From positions 1,031,813 through 1,095,812 of the forward strand of contig VZTJ01000295.1 of the NCBI GenBank assembly GCA_013397795.1: a stretch of 64,000 nt of DNA. The letters are read 5' to 3'. A program made the translations under genes and the position numbers. The notes under the pieces were generated by a model. The model saw nothing but the letters and a program-made list of their open reading frames with translations. It made no database searches and was not told the DNA's origin. Every line of letters begins with the position of its first letter. The stretch's first letter is position 1. The DNA comes from Orthonyx spaldingii. Lineage: Eukaryota > Chordata > Aves > Passeriformes > Orthonychidae. Shown piece after piece: positions 51,301 to 60,309 of the stretch.

Positions 51301-53039
51301 CCACCTCATCCACTCTCTGGAAATCAGGACAACCCTTTCTGGGATATTTTTGGTATAAAATCTTGGTATAAAACGTCTTATGTGGAAAAGAAAGTGCTTT
51401 TCTGCGACCATTTAAAATGTATTACCTGCTAATTTCATTTTCAGTTGATGCTTTTTGTGTTACAGCACAGTAACAATTTACCTTCCCTCCAGTTCCTAAC
51501 ATTTAAGATCATTAACAAGTTACTAGGTTTCTGTCCAGGTTACAGAATTTCATTCCATTTCATTATTTCTTGTAGAGAAGCTGTTCTATTCTTCTGCCAT
51601 TTGTGCTACTCTTTAGTACAAGCTTTCCAAGTTCTATCATACCACTGCTAAGAGGGGGTGACCAACACCACTGAGAATAAGTGAGGTGCCAGTCAGCTTT
51701 AGCTGTGCACTATCAGTGCAAACCTGTTTCTTTCATTAATTGCCAAAAGTATTGTGGCATTTGCTGAATTTCAACTGTTTGATATCACTGCAGGTTTGCA
51801 GGACGATCTCTTTGATAAAAGCACCTCTGCTTTTATCTGTCCTACAAAATTGTCTGCTATAATTTTTCCACCCTTTTCTAAACTTCTCTTTTGAACATTA
51901 TAGGTTCATAGAAGCCCAGACTGGTAACTGTTTTCATTATGATTCCACATCCTCCCTCCTACCTTTTAAACAGTTATGGGAAAATCTTTCCCTTACACCC
52001 TCTAATTGCCTCAAGAAACTAAAAGCCTTAGGCGAAAAAAATTGAAAGGTTTGTAACAATCCACACAGGCCTTATCAATTTACATAAAGGCCGGCAGATT
52101 CTCACCATTTTGCAATCTGTGACTCACCCCCTGCCTTGAAATCTCCCAGAATATACTGAGATTATGTATATTTTATTTTCCTTCTAACCTACTTGATATG
52201 GCAGTGCCTATTTTCTTAGTCTTGCAATCCCTCTTTAAAAATTTGTCACCTTCCTCCAGTCTAGTTTTGTGACCCTCTTGTGCCTTAAGGAACATTACAC
52301 AACAGGCAAGTTAAATTACCTCATGCTTGAGCTGCTCTAGAATTCAGTAAATGCTTCCATGTCTTTCAATGTAATACTAGTCAGTTTATCAGACTTACTG
52401 ACATGCCAGCTAGAAGGTGAATCCAGGGAATTGTATACATAAAGATTCCTACCCCTTTTCCCATTACCACAATGAACAGCCTCAGCCCTGTCTTCCATGA
52501 ATGCTGGCAGCAAGTGTTAAAACCCGACACCAGTTGTCCTACAACAAACAGAGCCGCGGTGATCTCCTACAGATCAACTTTTCGATTTACCCACAAAAAC
52601 ATACCGCATTTTTTAGCGTGACACAGAAACAAGTAAATATTTCCTTCAGCAGCTCCATTTGCATTTACGGATCATGCGAAGATTGTCTGCTTCAGGGCCA
52701 AAACAACCCCTAAGGAGGAGGAACGAGCAGAGCTCCCACGCCCAGTAACCGAGGTGCGCCCGGTCAGGGCCACGGCTGCGCTCGGTGCCCGGAGCTTGTC
52801 CAAGGCCACCGCCAACACGTGAAACCAAACAGCTCTCGACTTCGCTTCATACGCCAAAGCGGCTGGTTTCGTTATGTTTGAGGCAATGGTTCAAAGCGTG
52901 AAACAACACATACCAAATCTTGTACCAATTAAGACTTTAACCACTAATTGCCAGGTAATTAGTCATTAATCACGCCGTGCGGGAACAAGTGACAGGGAAG
53001 AAGTCACTTTACCCCTGCAGCTTCACCTGCCGCAGGCCG
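27041..53039 (-). CDS. CASD1: Sialic acid 9-O-acetyltransferase CASD1, 18 exons (start codon in gap)
   Basis: CASD1 is the Golgi enzyme that transfers acetyl from acetyl-CoA to CMP-sialic acid, making 9-O-acetyl sialic acids (family knowledge). It has an N-terminal luminal SGNH/GDSL hydrolase-like domain and a C-terminal multi-pass acyltransferase domain. Seventeen complete exons on the minus strand join in phase, with a short exon 1 tail at the gap edge; about 758 residues are visible against 797 in human. The catalytic serine is in GDSRIRQLF (codon 47489-47491). The DGLH motif supplies the aspartate (37644-37646) and histidine (37635-37637). About a dozen hydrophobic helices follow from 36.6 kb to the C-terminus, with hallmarks such as TDEWKGWMQLVILIYHISGA, YGHFSYFWIKGDFG and FFAWFGKISLELFICQYHIW. 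The last codons are QDQSRH then TAG (27041-27043). No frameshift is seen. The first about 40 codons are hidden by N. Confidence 0.97.
28312..28404 (-). CDS. CASD1: CASD1 exon 17
   Basis: A 93-nt exon in phase 0 with donor gtgagt. It encodes ILAFILIRNIPGYVRSVYSS and FFAWFGKISLE. The acceptor is unusual: an 11-A run directly precedes the AG, with an 11-T run about 20 bases further up. A competing AG seven bases inside the exon would shift the frame. Confidence 0.93.
29370..29447 (-). CDS. CASD1: CASD1 exon 16
   Basis: A 78-nt exon in phase 0, with acceptor ttttag and donor gtaatt. It encodes TYSIWASSCKNKTECNELHP and SVSVVQ, a luminal-type loop with two cysteines and the sequon NKT. Confidence 0.96.
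29980..30120 (-). CDS. CASD1: CASD1 exon 15
   Basis: A 141-nt exon in phase 0, with acceptor tttacag and donor gtaagc. It encodes VVFHGMLFAFVYLALQKRQM and a helix ending LLFISIVSFL. Two transmembrane segments are separated by the charged SEGKGDP loop. Confidence 0.97.
31369..31470 (-). CDS. CASD1: CASD1 exon 14
   Basis: A 102-nt exon in phase 0, with acceptor tttacag and donor gtatgt. It encodes GAFEKIFSFWPLSKCFELNG and NVYEWWFRWKLDRY, a conserved aromatic-rich loop. Confidence 0.97.
32323..32402 (-). CDS. CASD1: CASD1 exon 13
   Basis: Acceptor cctcag, donor gtttgt. It completes glycine and encodes NCLWHFGLLLKLTCLLTCIY and FLSYSQ. One transmembrane helix. The phase fits both neighbours. Confidence 0.94.
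33922..34078 (-). CDS. CASD1: CASD1 exon 12
   Basis: Acceptor ccccag, donor gtaata. It encodes VLFRLNFLVVVLCVVMDRPY, then QFYYFVPLVTVWFMIIYATL and WPQIVQKNTN; one base of the glycine codon is left over. Two transmembrane helices. Confidence 0.97.
35027..35146 (-). CDS. CASD1: CASD1 exon 11
   Basis: A 120-nt exon in phase 0, with acceptor tcaacag and donor gtaaga. It encodes FLPVYMHIRVLVAAYLFQTG and YGHFSYFWIKGDFGVYRVCQ. It is a hallmark segment of the membrane domain, including the histidine and aromatic cluster. Confidence 0.97.
35726..35815 (-). CDS. CASD1: CASD1 exon 10
   Basis: A 90-nt exon in phase 0, with acceptor cattag and donor gtaagt. It encodes TKVLNREQTDEWKGWMQLVI and LIYHISGAST, one of the most conserved stretches of the CASD1/Cas1p membrane domain. 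Confidence 0.97.
36220..36645 (-). CDS. CASD1: CASD1 exon 9 (largest exon, first membrane helices)
   Basis: A 426-nt exon in phase 0, with acceptor tttacag and donor gtaatg. It encodes NAMILMNVYCNKIMKPIDGS, a first transmembrane helix (KIAFCFFTLSIIGYLIISLI), a charged cytosolic loop with DLESGEEKK, and the start of the multi-pass acyltransferase domain (FYTHSSFFIPIVYILVLGVF). Confidence 0.97.
37611..37825 (-). CDS. CASD1: CASD1 exon 8, catalytic Asp/His exon
   Basis: Acceptor attcag, donor gtaagt. It encodes DPVYEDMLSESRKMITNEKI and on to SADGLHLPESSRDT. D-x-x-H (DGLH) is block V of the SGNH fold and completes the catalytic triad with the serine of exon 3. The luminal catalytic domain ends here. 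Confidence 0.97.
39517..39640 (-). CDS. CASD1: CASD1 exon 7
   Basis: Acceptor ctccag, donor gtaaag. It encodes WSIKIHNGSNEALAQYKINI through NSDVYWVLQ, leaving one base of the aspartate codon. The luminal domain continues, with sequons NGS and NIT. Confidence 0.96.
42336..42380 (-). CDS. CASD1: CASD1 exon 6
   Basis: A 45-nt exon, phase 0 on both sides, with acceptor tcttag and donor gtaagt. It encodes SSAAKPHIIVVGAAT; the hydrophobic strand followed by GAAT is a conserved block of the SGNH-like domain. Confidence 0.94.
43263..43312 (-). mobile_element. Short CR1 3'-end remnant in CASD1 intron 5
   Basis: The words cacagattcatagtatatct and caggttggaatgggcccata resemble a reversed CR1 3' terminus, about 50 bases long, strongly truncated and diverged. 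Orientation is minus. It lies in the CASD1 intron between 42380 and 43566. Confidence 0.6.
43566..43628 (-). CDS. CASD1: CASD1 exon 5
   Basis: A 63-nt exon, phase 0 on both sides, with acceptor tttacag and donor gtttgt. It encodes DFLWYPEVNGSMRQRIKSWT plus E. It contains an N-glycosylation sequon, NGS, in the luminal domain. Confidence 0.95.
45818..45862 (-). CDS. CASD1: CASD1 exon 4
   Basis: A 45-nt exon, phase 0 on both sides, with acceptor tgacag and donor gtaagg. It encodes HGNIPFEDESASIKV, matching the human KHENIPFED region. Skipping would keep the frame. Confidence 0.94.
47420..47540 (-). CDS. CASD1: CASD1 exon 3, catalytic serine exon
   Basis: Acceptor tttacag, donor gtgagc. It encodes EARNCLIDKHVVFIGDSRIR and QLFYSFIKLINPQ. 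GDSR is block I of the SGNH/GDSL fold and carries the nucleophile equivalent to human Ser94. Confidence 0.97.
48210..48306 (-). CDS. CASD1: CASD1 exon 2
   Basis: Acceptor ttaaag (weak pyrimidine tract) and donor gtaagg on the minus strand. It encodes GDTCEYLLSSGRFLGEKVWQ and PHSCMMHKYKN, the luminal start of the SGNH-like domain with two conserved cysteines. It ends with two bases of a serine codon. Confidence 0.95.
48307..53026 (-). other. CASD1: CASD1 intron 1
   Basis: The 4.7-kb intron between the CpG-island exon and exon 2. It contains an old CR1 remnant (49490-49950) and simple A-rich tracts (for example 50397-50450). No gene is seen on either strand; the 120-residue open frame at 50116-50478 is not recognisable as a protein. 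Confidence 0.75.
49490..49950 (-). mobile_element. Ancient CR1 LINE remnant in CASD1 intron 1
   Basis: The words ggtcagaccaatggtcagtc, tagcctggaattctgtttca, aacaggggccataagcagat and agcacccacagcatcct resemble reversed old amniote CR1 3' ends. It is highly diverged, so the far end is uncertain. Orientation is minus. Confidence 0.6.
53027..53039 (-). CDS. CASD1: CASD1 exon 1, 3' tail beside the gap
   Basis: On the minus strand the last 13 bases before the gap read R-P-A-A plus one G, followed by donor gtgaag. Exon 2 begins with GT and needs a one-base overhang, so the phase fits and gives ...AAGGDTCEYLL. The site lies in the CpG island where exon 1 is expected. The residues before the junction do not match the human YRG, so this could be a chance donor with all of exon 1 inside the N run. 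Confidence 0.55.
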
Positions 53040-53629
53040 NNNNNNNNNNNNNNNNNNNNNNNNNNNNNNNNNNNNNNNNNNNNNNNNNNNNNNNNNNNNN
53101 NNNNNNNNNNNNNNNNNNNNNNNNNNNNNNNNNNNNNNNNNNNNNNNNNNNNNNNNNNNNNNNNNNNNNNNNNNNNNNNNNNNNNNNNNNNNNNNNNNNN
53201 NNNNNNNNNNNNNNNNNNNNNNNNNNNNNNNNNNNNNNNNNNNNNNNNNNNNNNNNNNNNNNNNNNNNNNNNNNNNNNNNNNNNNNNNNNNNNNNNNNNN
53301 NNNNNNNNNNNNNNNNNNNNNNNNNNNNNNNNNNNNNNNNNNNNNNNNNNNNNNNNNNNNNNNNNNNNNNNNNNNNNNNNNNNNNNNNNNNNNNNNNNNN
53401 NNNNNNNNNNNNNNNNNNNNNNNNNNNNNNNNNNNNNNNNNNNNNNNNNNNNNNNNNNNNNNNNNNNNNNNNNNNNNNNNNNNNNNNNNNNNNNNNNNNN
53501 NNNNNNNNNNNNNNNNNNNNNNNNNNNNNNNNNNNNNNNNNNNNNNNNNNNNNNNNNNNNNNNNNNNNNNNNNNNNNNNNNNNNNNNNNNNNNNNNNNNN
53601 NNNNNNNNNNNNNNNNNNNNNNNNNNNNN
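53040..53629. other. Assembly gap, 590 N
   Basis: A run of 590 unknown bases inside the CpG island. It hides the CASD1 start codon, the N-terminal signal-anchor region and probably the transcription start. GC-rich promoters are often lost in short-read assemblies. The open frames spanning this region are artefacts of N translated as X. Confidence 0.99.
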
Positions 53630-53796
53630 GCCGCCGGCCCCGCCGTCGCGGCCGAGAGCAGCCCCACGCCCCGCGGCCGCCGGGGCGGAGCCGGCGCCCC
53701 TCTCCTGGCGCCGCCGCTTCGCCTCGGCCACCAGCGGGTGGCCCCAGCGCTCGCCTCCCCGCCCCGCGGCGCCGTGGGGATGCGGTGGCTCCCGGC

Positions 53797-53826
53797 GGAT
53801 CCCAGTGGATCCCACCGGATCCCACC
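53797..53826. repeat. Three 10-bp GGATCCCAxx repeats
   Basis: Units begin at 53797, 53807 and 53817 and read GGATCCCAGT, GGATCCCACC and GGATCCCACC. They give three BamHI sites in 30 bases within the CASD1 CpG island. A small minisatellite; a function is not indicated. Confidence 0.9.
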
Positions 53827-54088
53827 CCGCTCGGCCCGAGCCCCGCGGCTGAGGGGGCGGCGGCGAGGCGCAGACCCCGTGGGGACTGTGCTCCGTGACC
53901 GAGTAGCTGGGCAAGGATCAGTGCCGCACACGGTCCGTGGCAACTGGCACCGTCCAGTGAGGGCTTCGTTCCAAGAATGCGATTTTTAAACACTTGTCAC
54001 TCTTCTGTTGACAAGGAAATGGTCATTCCGGGCTGGGAGACGCTCACTCCCTCCGAACGCGGGTAACTGTACAAGCAAGCTGACACAT

Positions 54089-54325
54089 TCACAGAATCAC
54101 AGAATCAATTAGGTTGGAAAAGACTCCAGGGATCATCGAGTCCGACCTATGACCGAACACCTTCATGTCAACTGGACCATGTCAGTAAGCTTAAGGAAAT
54201 ACATCCAGTCTTTCCTTAAACACTTCCAGGGATGGTGACTCCACCACCTCCCCGGGAGCCAATAATCACCTCTCCTCTGAAGAAATTCTTCCCAATGTTC
54301 AACCTAAACCTACAGTGGTGCATCT
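54089..54325 (-). mobile_element. CR1 LINE 3' fragment
   Basis: It begins with the reversed terminal octamers (tcacagaatcacagaatc) and continues aggttggaaaagactccagg, gatcatcgagtccgacctat, acacttccagggatggtgac, tccaccacctccccggg and gaagaaattcttcccaatgt. This is a typical 5'-truncated avian CR1 in minus orientation, immediately upstream of CASD1. Confidence 0.93.
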
Positions 54326-57300
54326 TAATAATGTGGCTATTTGCCTGGGAGAAGACGCTAACCCCACAGATCACCTGGGTTTGGGGGAAGCATGAAATGA
54401 TTGCTGAAATCAAACTTTGCTAAGATTTACAAAAGGGAAATTCTACTCCTCCACAAGCAGCTACCTGAGTTGGGCAGGAAATCTGGACTCCAAATCCAGT
54501 CCCTCACCAGTGGTGGGGCTGGGAAGCTGCCACCAAAACCAGCAGGCCTGGAGCAGGGCAGGCTGTCATGGGAAAGACATTTCCACAAAGTGAAGTAACC
54601 ATATATAAACCGTATAAACAAATCTAAAACTTAGGATATGTGTGCAGTATGTAGTCACATAAAGATGGGAAGTGAATATGGGAAATAAACAGCGAGCATT
54701 CTTCAAGACTTGGGTGCATGATGAAGTATATACTGCCCTAGACAGATTCCCTCGGATCCAGCAGCACTCTTTTCATTAGGACTGGCAAAAAAACCCACAA
54801 ACAAACGAACTGAAAAAGTGTTCTATTTTAGTTGTTTTTTTTTTTTTTTTTTTAAACCGAATGAGTAAATAATAATAATTAATTATCTGTGTTTTGAACA
54901 CATAAAAAGTCCAGTTTTCATTTCACCAACCTTCCATTTCCTTGTTATCCAAAAAGATCCCATCTCTGGAAGTTCTGCAAATTATTGAATTTGATTATTC
55001 ATTTAATAATATGTGAAAAAAAATTTTGTGGGGGTAAGAAGAGAAGGGAAACATTTGGAAAAAAACCCAGGAAGTCTACACACTGCAAACAAAGTTTTAT
55101 TTTGAAATATTATCTGAAAAAGTGATGAACTTAAAGCATTATGCAAACATAATGTAATGTACCTACAAAATTTGAGTTCTAAGTATTATTCTGATGTGCA
55201 CTGTTACTAAATATTCAATGTATATCTCATTTCTATCCAGCCAATGTCTTTACTACCTGCCGACATATAGCCTATACTTCTTTTCTGTTCAAGTCTGTCT
55301 GTTGATTCATCCACTTTCTCAGTATTCTTTTTAAATAATAAAAACACTTCACTATTTTAAAGTGCTCAGGTTTATTCTCTCAGGGAGAGAGAGAGAGAGA
55401 GATTAGCAAGTATACAGATGAGTAGTTACCTGGTTGTGTTTTTCCAGAGAAACCTCAACAAAACTAAACTAAAACAATGATGACAACAACAAAAATCCGA
55501 ACAAACCAACCCCCCAATTCTGGTTGTAGTAGGGATTCTTTTACTCCATAAATGAAGAATTCTTATTGGCACATTATTTTTTGCTCATTCCTCATTCAAA
55601 AAGCCAAGAATTTTCAAAACCTTCTTACTGTGAACAAACCTTATTGTTTGTTAAAATATTGATGTTAGTGCTTCAGTTTCTTTGTCATCATTTTGTATGA
55701 ATTTTACACTTTAAGAAGCAACTTAAACACTTTTAAGCATCTTCTCTAGCCAGAATATTTTTGTAGTTTTTGCATTGTTGCTCATTAACAGTCTTATGAA
55801 ATATATCTTTCCTGCAGTCATTGAGGACCACAGATATTCTTGTTCATCTGTTTATATAACATTTGTTAATGAACAAGTGAGACTTTTCATCCAACCAAAA
55901 CATACTTACTTCATCCTCCACAACAAGGTAGTCTCTCTGGAGAATTTCAGGGATTTTCAACTTTTTTCCTGAAAGAGCAGCAGGAACTAAAGTGCTGTCA
56001 AAACAACCATACTTCTGTTTATAGATATCTCAGAAAATTACAACCTTTAGAAATAGTAATTCTGTCCTGCAGCCATTGGAGGGCTCTTTCAGATCTGCTG
56101 CCTGCTGCTGGAAGTCCCTGAGTGATCCTCACTTTCCATGAAGACCTAACACTGGCCTTCCGTAATGCCTGAAAACTGCATGTGTGGACTTCAACTGTGT
56201 TATTTTAGGACTGTACAAATACATGCTGATACTGTTGCAAGTTGAGTGTCTTAATAAAGATAATCCCCCTGTGTATATTAAATATTTATATGGATATGAG
56301 CTAGACATCTGCTTTTGCTTCCTTGCTTCTTTGGAGACATTGCTTAGGTGTTTGATAATTGAGATTCCCTTCATTCAGTCAGAAGCTTTTGGCTGAACTG
56401 CCATGAGTTAGGAAGTGGTTTACATGCATGTGGTCTCACTTCCAACAGGTTCCTTCTTGTTTTTCACAAGCTAATTGAGTTTGGCATCATGACATATACC
56501 TAAGTAATTCACACCAAAACCACCATATATAAAAGGCCTGATATAAAAGGCTAATTAGGGATTGCTAAGTATCCTATAAAACCAACTCCAGACATGAACT
56601 ATTATTAGCTAGAAGCAGCTTTGTAAATTGTGTACCTACTTTATTTTCCTGTCTGCTGATCAACTTAGTGTACTGGAAGTAAACCAGAAGTCTGCTTGCT
56701 CTTCTGTTCAGTCAGCCCTCAGCTTTTGGTTTGCAAATGCTACAGCTTCCTGTTGGCTTTCTGCTTGCTCTGCTGGAAGCATCAAGGACCATCAGTGGAA
56801 ACACCTAGAGCAGTCACAGAAAGAAGACCCAGAGAAGAGTAAAGTGTTTCCTTTGAGAGGCAGAGGAGATGTGACACTGCTGTGCATGTGGAATAACGTC
56901 TATGAATATTAAGAGTAAAATGCATCTGGAATAATTTCACATTTCTTTTCTACAGGTATAGCCTTGGCTTAACTGAATTAATTCTTTTCATGAGAGACTG
57001 TGGTGTTTTATGTGGTCACTAATGACTGACACTGTCATTACTGTAGTTTTTGGCTGCTCTATTTTTTTATGAGTCAATCTAATAGCAGTCAGGAATGAAA
57101 GGGTTCATTCCACCTAATTCCACTCACTCATAGAGAACCAATCTATTTTAAACTAATCATCACCCTTCCTCTGTAGAACTGGAGCAAGTAAAGTGGTAAT
57201 TTCCTTGTAAGTTAGAATAAGGTGAACGACTTACCATGAAGAATGATGACTTTCTGCTCAATTTAGAAAATAAATTTAAATTGGACAGATGCCATTTACA

Positions 57301-59220
57301 CAGGTATAATTTACATGTGGTAATTCTTCCTTTAATGCTTCCTAACTTTGCTTGGCAGCCTCAGCATAAATGGAAGGAGAACTTTGTGCTGCAGGTCAAA
57401 TCTGGCATGCACATATGAGTTTGTTGATAAACTGACTTCATGGGAGGTGTCCTTTCTCCTGTTTTCAGCCTTACAGCCATGTGTAGCTTCTTGAGTTGGA
57501 GCTACTGTCCTCAGGCAAAGACACAATATAATAACAAGGACTGGGAAGATAAAGTGGCTACTGTACTATAAAGTCAGCTGTAACAGACAGCTGATATTTA
57601 AACATTCTCAGTCAGAGGAATAGTAGGGCATTCTCATGTGATATTTTCCCTTTTGAGTTTTTGTATGTTTATAAGAGTGTAATTAATTTTTTCACAAGTA
57701 TATATAGTAAGGAATATAAGCACCAGAACTGGAAGAAAAATTATTACTTACCTCTAATCTTTAAGTTTCATAAGAAACATACTGTTTGTTATATAATATA
57801 TAGAATATTCCCTACATTAACTTACAGTTCAAGTGTTGAATAATTAATTAGTAGGATCTGCCATACCCCAAACCATGTAACTTCGTAATTTAAATGGTGC
57901 AACCTTGCCAGATTGCTCTGGTCATATTGTAATTCCAGAAATAAAGCTGCATTTCCAAACAGATTCCTGGGCAGTGTAGTATTTTCAGTAGTACAACTTT
58001 TGCCTGGGCAGCTTTTGTGTACCGGCCAAATGATGGCATCAGACATTTTAATTGCTGGGTTTTCAGCCTCATAATGGTAATCAATTTTTCCTTAAGCATC
58101 AAGTTTCTATGTGGCATGTGCATGCATTGTAGCCACCTATTGCAAATATTTGATTGCATTAATGAAGAGGAAGTACAGAGTGTGAGAAGTCTTTTTCTCA
58201 GTGGACTTGTTCAGTCAAGTAATGTAGCCTCAGTACTGTCACAGCCAAGTGTTGAAACAAATATGCCCCCAAACCTGTAAGATCCTGGAAATTCTATCAC
58301 AAATTACTGCTTTTACAGATTTCTAATTTTGTAACAGTTATAAAAATGGTTTCTCAATAGTCTACTAAAATCAGACTGATATTAAGTGAAGTAATTATGA
58401 AATCACATGTACATAAGCCATATTTAGCTTTATCACTAAGAGATACATACATCTGCTGTTCTATAACATGAGGCTTAATACTGTTTTCATTTCAGGCTTC
58501 TGTGGGTCTGAAATAAAGATGGATTGGATGAACACAGGGAAGGGAAATGGGGATAGCAAATATTTAAATCATCTGTCCCTTTCATTAAGAACAGTCAAGG
58601 GGCTGCACCTTTCTCCCTCATGGGTGTGTCATTGCTGTACAGCTACACAGTCCTGAGAAAGGGGCTGGGACCCAGCTCAGATCACTAATACAAATTATTT
58701 TTCTTTCAGCTCCTTACATTCTTACCCTCAAAGCTTTGTATCCATCAAAGTAATGGGTTAAGAATGTTTGATTTAGGTGTGTGTTTTTTGGTATGCAGGT
58801 ATAAATTTTTCTATTCCTGCCCACTTCCCCCCCACTTTCTTGACTTCTGCTTGAGGGAAAATGGCAGTCACTGTTAGTTCCTTGTCAAATTCAGTTATGC
58901 CTTTTTCATGAACACTTTGTTTCATATTGTTTCTCTTTCTGGTTCTCCCTTGTGCTCCCAGTTGTGCCTTCTTAAAACTCAGAATTCTTTATATTTGCAG
59001 GGCAGCCTTTGGAAGCCTACACAGCCATAGTCCAAGCTTTGCTGTGTTTGTCCAGCATTATAAGCCTTTCCTTCTAGCTGCCAGCAATACAGATGCCATG
59101 TGTTCTCTTTTAGCATCTCTGCACTAAATCCCTGCTACTCGAAATCTGTGTTTTTAGGAACATAGATTTATTTCGGGTAGGAAAATTATTTTTCCTTATG
59201 AAGATTCCAGCATCAAGGGA
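54326..59220. other. Intergenic DNA upstream of CASD1
   Basis: AT-rich with no recognisable gene. It holds a poly-T run (about 54833-54853) and a (GA)n tract at 55384-55402. The stretch 57820-58280 is free of recognisable repeats and could be a conserved non-coding element, but that needs alignment. In mammals the next gene on this side is COL1A2, outside this window. Confidence 0.6.
55384..55402. repeat. (GA)n microsatellite
   Basis: About nineteen bases of alternating G and A following cagg. Short and simple. Confidence 0.85.
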
Positions 59221-59241
59221 GTCTCTGTGGCGCAATAGGTA

Positions 59242-59277
<36 letters not shown>

Positions 59278-59294
59278 GAGCCCACCCAGGGACG
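59221..59294 (+). tRNA. tRNA-Asn (anticodon GTT)
   Basis: A 74-base gene that folds as a complete cloverleaf: acceptor stem GTCTCTG/CAGGGAC with one U-G pair, D stem GCGC/GCGC, anticodon stem TTCGG/CCGAA with loop CTGTTAA, T stem GGTGG/CCACC with loop TTCGAGC, and discriminator G. Internal promoter boxes are intact (TGGCGCAATAGG and GGTTCGAGCCC). A pol III terminator TTTT follows at 59297-59300. Only the D loop (AATAGGTAA) departs from the usual vertebrate AATCGGTTA form. CCA is not encoded, as expected in the nucleus. It stands alone between genes. Confidence 0.93.
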
Positions 59295-59296
59295 TG

Positions 59297-59300
59297 TTTT
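59297..59300 (+). terminator. Pol III terminator of tRNA-Asn
   Basis: TTTT two bases after the tRNA 3' end, the minimal vertebrate RNA polymerase III stop signal. Confidence 0.75.
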
Positions 59301-59313
59301 CCCCTTTCCTCTG

Positions 59314-59376
59314 TCATGGCCAGGGGTTGGAACCAGATGACCTTAAGGTCTCTTCCAAACCTAGCCATTTTATGTA
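59314..59376 (+). mobile_element. CR1-type 3' tail just after tRNA-Asn
   Basis: ggggttggaaccagatgacc, ttaaggtctcttccaaacct and agccattttatg match the terminal about 60 bases of avian CR1 elements in plus orientation. It starts about 20 bases after the tRNA. It is either a severely truncated CR1 that landed here or the tail of a tRNA-headed SINE. Confidence 0.8.
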
Positions 59377-60020
59377 ATTTTAGAAATTTGGAATTCTCTG
59401 TTTAGCCTCAGGTCCACTGAAACCCTAGCGTGCTGAAGCATCAGCAATGGATTAACAGACTAAAATATCTCCAAGCATCAGTATTTAAAAATGAAATTAC
59501 ATGGAAATAGTTTCATTTTAGCAGAATATTGCAACGTTCCCTATTCTGTCATATTTGTTTGTCTCTATGGTGCTCTGCTGTGTTGCTTGTGAGCTCTAAA
59601 GGATCTGTGTTATTTTATGATGTTGAAATGTAAACATACATATACAAAATATCAACATGGGCTACTGTGCACCTCAGGCTTAGCAAAGATTTGTCATTTA
59701 GGAATTAGCAGGTAACTGAGTAGTTGTACCATTTCCAGTAAATTTGTGTAAGAGCCTAGTGAGTTGGAATCTACAGGACAGCTATAGTTTTTTGCTTCTA
59801 GCTTTAAATCTTCTGTGCATAGCACATTTTAATAATTGGTAAGATGACAGGCGGGTACATCTAATTCTTTGATGTGTTTTTTCTTATGCTTTAGAAACAC
59901 TTGAACTGAGAGGTTTAACTAACAGTGTATGACTTTCTCTAAAGCCTAAAACCAGAACAAATCCGTAAGCAGTGAGACCACTGGAGCCCATTATCCTTCA
60001 GCAGGTCTCTTGTGGACTCT
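59377..60020. other. Intergenic stretch
   Basis: AT-rich, with no recognisable gene or repeat. Confidence 0.5.
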
Positions 60021-60309
60021 TTTCCACGAACTGTAGTGATAGGGCAAGAGTAATGGGTATAAACTGAAAGAGGGAGAATTTAGGTTAGATATTACGAAGA
60101 AATTTTCTCCTGTGAGGGTAGTTAGACACTGGAATACGTTGCTCAGGAAGATTGTGGATACCCCAACTTCAGCCATGTTCAGAGCCAGGCTGGATAAGGC
60201 CTTGAGCAATCTGGTCTAGTGCGAGGTGCCCCTACCAGGAGCAGTCAGGGCTAGATGAACTTTAAGGTCCATTCCCACGCTTTAAAATTCAATCATTCTA
60301 TGATTCTAT
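60021..60309 (+). mobile_element. CR1 LINE 3' fragment
   Basis: Plus-orientation CR1 3' end: gatagggcaagagtaatggg, aatttaggttagatattacg, aagaaattttctcctgtgag, gagccaggctggataaggcc, ttgagcaatctggtctagtg, ending in the octamer repeat attctatgattctat. It is 5'-truncated, as is usual for CR1. Confidence 0.95.

Larger units (their letters stand above)
52740..53990 (-). promoter_or_regulatory. CASD1: CASD1 CpG-island promoter region (interrupted by gap)
   Basis: GC content and CpG frequency rise sharply from about 52740, peak at 53630-53900 right of the N run, and fall after 53990. CASD1 exon 1 ends or lies here on the minus strand, so this is its promoter and 5' UTR. There is no convincing TATA box. 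A 10-bp GGATCCCAxx unit repeats three times at 53797-53826. Bidirectional activity is possible but not shown. Confidence 0.75.

Noticed and set aside
51580..52300. Possible further ancient CR1 on the minus strand
   Set aside because: A few phrases (aagagggggtgaccaacacc, ggacgatctctttgataaaa) resemble reversed old CR1, but the rest could not be aligned by eye. Too weak to list as a feature.
52977..53993. Open frames of about 290-330 residues spanning the N run on both strands
   Set aside because: They exist only because N was translated as X. Most of each frame is unknown sequence and the flanks are CpG-island DNA.
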